A stretch of DNA of 64,000 nucleotides. It comes from Watersipora subatra. Lineage: Eukaryota; Bryozoa; Gymnolaemata; Cheilostomatida; Watersiporidae. Shown in pieces: positions 61,044 to 64,000 of this stretch (position 1 is its first letter; the number at the start of each line of letters is the position of its first letter). The notes below the pieces were generated by a model. It worked only from the letters and a program-made list of their open reading frames with translations, was not told where the DNA came from and searched no databases. Where the stretch lies: NCBI RefSeq assembly GCF_963576615.1, contig NC_088708.1, positions 27,287,191 through 27,351,190 on the forward strand. Direction: 5' to 3'. A program made the translations under genes and the position numbers.

Positions 61044-64000
61044 TCAGAGTTGATAGAGTTTTCGCAATTCCTCCAGCTGAGCCTTCGGAATGTTCTCCTG
61101 CGTTGCTAAGTGTTCAAGAATGTTTTTTGCATCTAAAAGTGCGAATAATAATCTGGACTGTTGGACAATCAATCAATATACTACTGCAATATTTTACATT
61201 ACCGTGCACAGTTCATGTCGTGACTACGCTATATATATATATACATAAATAAACTTTGCATATCAGCTATAACATGAAATAATGTTGACCTTGTTTGTCA
61301 TCTCGTGACATGAACATGATGACCATGGTGAACCTCTTCACTTGACTTAAGTATTTCATTGGCTGTAGCACATCTAAACCATCCCTGAAATAACAAGACA
61401 ATAGCGTTACTAGCTAGTAGTACTAATAATAGCTAGTAGTACTAATAATAGCTAGTAGTACTAATAATAGCTAGTAGTAATAATAATAGCTAGTAGTACT
61501 AATAATAGCTAGTAGTACTAATAATAGCTAGTAGTACTAATAATAGCTAGTAGTACTAATAATAGCTAGTAGTAATAATAATAGCTAGTAGTAATAATAA
61601 TAGCTAGTAGTAATAATAATAGCTAGTAGTAATAATAATAACTAGTAGTAATAATAATAGCTAGTAGTAATAATAATAGCTAGTAGTAATAATAATAGCT
61701 AGTAGTAATAATAATAGCTAGTAGTGATAAACAAATCAGATTAGTAGCTAGAAAAGGGCATTGCCGTATGATTACAGATGGCTGACGGAAGATTTGCATA
61801 AATCTGTGTTCAAATCATAAAATATTGTTAATATATATCAAATAAGGTTATAAATTGAATATGCAGACTGTTTGCCCACAGCAACTAAAGTTTGTTTCTG
61901 AGAAGCCCATATTTCAACTGATGCTTGTAATTGGTTGTCACATGAACTAAAGAGAATCCTCAGCGAAGAAGCAACAATAGCAAAATCTGAGTTTGCCTAC
62001 ACTAGAGTTTGTTTATAATATATAAACAGTTTGTAATAATTAGTGACATGTATTTAGTGTAAACAAGCATTAAATAAACTGATAACATAATACTCCGTAA
62101 CATAATGCATTTGTCTGTTCTTTTTCAATTTAACAGCAACATACATGAGAAGACAATCCTTAATTTAGTATCAGCTTTTTATTAAATGATTGTCTGTAAT
62201 GTATTCGGTAAACTGCAAGCAATATTAGCTGAAAAAGCATATTCTGAGGAGGGCGCAGATGCTCAATAATGTATTTAATCAGACTAATCGATAAGCGTTA
62301 CCATCTGACAACAGTAATATAATTCTTGCTATTGTCGAGTGATTGATTTTCAGCAAATGCACAACACGAATAACCAGCAATGAACAAGTTAAGTAAAAAA
62401 TAGCGTTCACCAATCGTACATTACCCAATTAAATTTTAATTTGGTTGTTGCTTCACCAAAAGAAAACTGAGATTGGCCAACGAACGCTGGTTTCGAGCCT
62501 TTTGGCTACTTCTGTGATGGAGCCTTTCTGAACTGACATTTCCAACATCAAAAACATTGCTTTGGTTGCCAAGTGCTCAGGTTTTACAATACTTCTTAAC
62601 ATGTGTGTGAGCAATACCTTGAAGATGAGTATGATGTCAGCTTATTAGAAGCTGTACGTGTTTTTTACGAGCACAAACGATGGCTCTGTAGTCTAGGCTG
62701 GACATGTCCGAGTTCAGTAGCCGGGAAACCTTGACAACTGTAGACATGCCCAGTTACAGAGAGCAATTTAAGGTTGGATGTTATTCCTGTCACCACCAGT
62801 GGCCCAGTGGCCTTTGTGGGAATTTAACCCAAACCTGTTGTATGCTGGTCAGGGTTCTAGACCACTAAGGCACGATGAACATATGTTGGTGCCAAAGAAC
62901 CACATACTAAGCTTATCATCGGTCTACTGTGGAGCGAATAGGAAAGTTACCTGATGAACCTGGAGTAGAGTATAGACAATATGGTTTTTAGCACACTCTC
63001 ATCTAAGAACTCTCCAAACAGTTTAGGAAAATCGGAGACAGGAATAGGCTGAAACAAAAATTATCTGATTAAGGAAAATGGTAAACAAATAGGAATACAA
63101 GTTTTGATTTTATCTCAATCGTAATGATTGAACCTGTGCACTACATGTGTATGCGTTTCGCATAGCTGCTGTTAAAACAATGGCTGCCAATAGTGCAACT
63201 ACAGGATAATGATCATTTTAAAATAGCGACTGTTGCTATGGCGACCATATATAATACCGTAATGTAATAAACGAGAGATCGTCATAACATGGACAAGGCT
63301 GTATCGCTAGGTCTGTTCTTGTCTCATCGGTCGCCCCCACGTCAGCATAAATCATTTATCAATTTCAATAAACAACTGGCAGTAGCTGGAAATACACAGC
63401 AACATGTAATGACTGCTCATTATAAAAAGGTCAAGCTTAAAAAATTAGATATTTGATTTCATTTATTCTACTCCAACGATTATATTTCAGCCAAAATATC
63501 TAGCGAGTAAAACAGAAATGCTTAATTAAAGATGACAAAATACTATTCGGCAAAAAACATCTATCATTTATTCGAAAATGACTAAAAATGACATTTAATT
63601 TAGATAAGACAAGCAAAAAACATACTTTGCGGCCTTTTAAATATATCTCATTTTAAAGTTGATAATGAGGTCGATGCCATAACAGTTGATGTTATGAGGT
63701 CACAATACAGAAAAAAGCCATTTTCACAGTCGTTATCCAGCTGGGATACTGACTGTCCAGTGACACATCGACTGACCATCATGGTTTTAAGAGCTAGATA
63801 TCATGCACTTGGCGAAAAGGGAAGTCTTTACAGAAGAGTACTTATACAATGGCAATTTGTATAAGTACATCTTAGTTTTACTTACTAAATCATACGTGTA
63901 CATAGCAACAGAAGCATTTCATACCTTGAGATAGTCATAGCATGCATCGACATCGTGCTTGACTGTTTTCCAATCTTGGTGGAATTGATAGGAGTTGGCT
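61044..64000 (-). CDS. RPAP3: RNA polymerase II-associated protein 3, C-terminal part (gene runs off the window)
   Basis: RPAP3 is the TPR-containing HSP90 adaptor of the R2TP/PAQosome complex, which assembles RNA polymerases, PIKKs and snoRNPs. Its C-terminal domain binds RUVBL1/2. Exons in transcript order: 64000 (partial)-63925, 63048-62951, 61384-61290, 61132-61044, all phases consistent. The 118 residues read ANSYQFHQDWKTVKHD..., PIPVSDFPKLFGEFLDESVL, KRFTMVIMFMSRDDKQDAKN and QLEELRKLYQL-stop, which follow the RPAP3_C domain from start to end. SPAG1 shares this domain and ends similarly (...LKRQYEL), but KRFTMVIMFMS is much nearer RPAP3 (KRFDMAVMFMS). The TPR region would lie beyond the right edge. 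The stop is 88 bp from the converging ENOPH1 stop. Confidence 0.88.
61405..61727. repeat. 19-bp minisatellite (agctagtagtactaataat)n
   Basis: About 17 copies in the RPAP3 intron upstream of 61384. The block nearest the exon has mainly the tagtactaat variant and the distal block the tagtaataat variant. It starts about 20 bp from the exon acceptor. Confidence 0.92.
62690..62885 (-). repeat. tRNA-derived SINE
   Basis: On the reverse strand: an A-box-like tgccttagtggtctag, a B-box-like tttgggttaaattccc, then a body (actggtggtgacagg...accttaaattgctctctg) that matches 3535-3660 in HDAC intron 1. In an RPAP3 intron. Confidence 0.65.

Overview
This is AT-rich eukaryotic nuclear DNA from an invertebrate metazoan. 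The evidence is GT-AG introns of roughly 70 bp to 8 kb, single orthologues of conserved animal genes, and a dense mix of hAT, Tc1/mariner, pogo-like, harbinger-like, R2-like LINE, LTR and tRNA-derived elements. A marine spiralian (bryozoan or mollusc type) would fit, but the sequence alone does not fix the phylum.

Five host genes were rebuilt exon by exon, with every splice phase agreeing. (1) HDAC1/2, + strand, 942-12142, 12 exons, 539 aa, a class I histone deacetylase. (2) MAP9, + strand, 13776-21924, 12 exons, 835 aa, a microtubule-associated protein. (3) PIGS, - strand, 22136-41884, 16 exons, 553 aa, a GPI-transamidase subunit. It converges on MAP9 with 211 bp between the stop codons. (4) ENOPH1, + strand, 47050-60955, 6 exons, 256 aa, the methionine-salvage enolase-phosphatase. 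It is divergent from PIGS across 5.2 kb. (5) The 3' end of RPAP3, - strand, 61044 to beyond 64000, four exons covering the C-terminal RPAP3_C domain. The genes share no pathway and are ordinary neighbours.

The introns hold most of the novelty. HDAC intron 1 carries a non-autonomous hAT element with a perfect 8-bp target duplication, and intron 4 a TA-flanked MITE. MAP9 intron 9 carries about 40 identical copies of an 18-bp unit between two tRNA-like sequences. PIGS intron 1 holds a young 3.06-kb gag-protease LTR element. PIGS intron 5 holds an unrecognised ORF cluster, intron 6 a pogo-like element inside a 27-bp minisatellite, and intron 12 a TIR element inside a 20-bp minisatellite. PIGS intron 14 is nearly filled by an opposite-strand, intronless 153-aa ORF for a predicted two-span membrane protein. 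ENOPH1 introns hold a ZBED-type hAT, an R2-like LINE 3' end, several MITEs, a Tc1 relic and three minisatellites.

Two themes stand out. First, several tandem arrays contain or touch splice sites or transposase code. The ENOPH1 exon 3 donor was copied about 12 times into its intron, the PIGS exon 7 donor exists in three tandem copies, and the HDAC exon 11 acceptor abuts an array. A 64-bp x 22 array appears to have grown out of the helix-turn-helix coding part of a Tc1 transposase. Second, three different DNA transposons have landed inside minisatellites. The best candidate for a previously undescribed gene is the nested ORF at 23262-23723.
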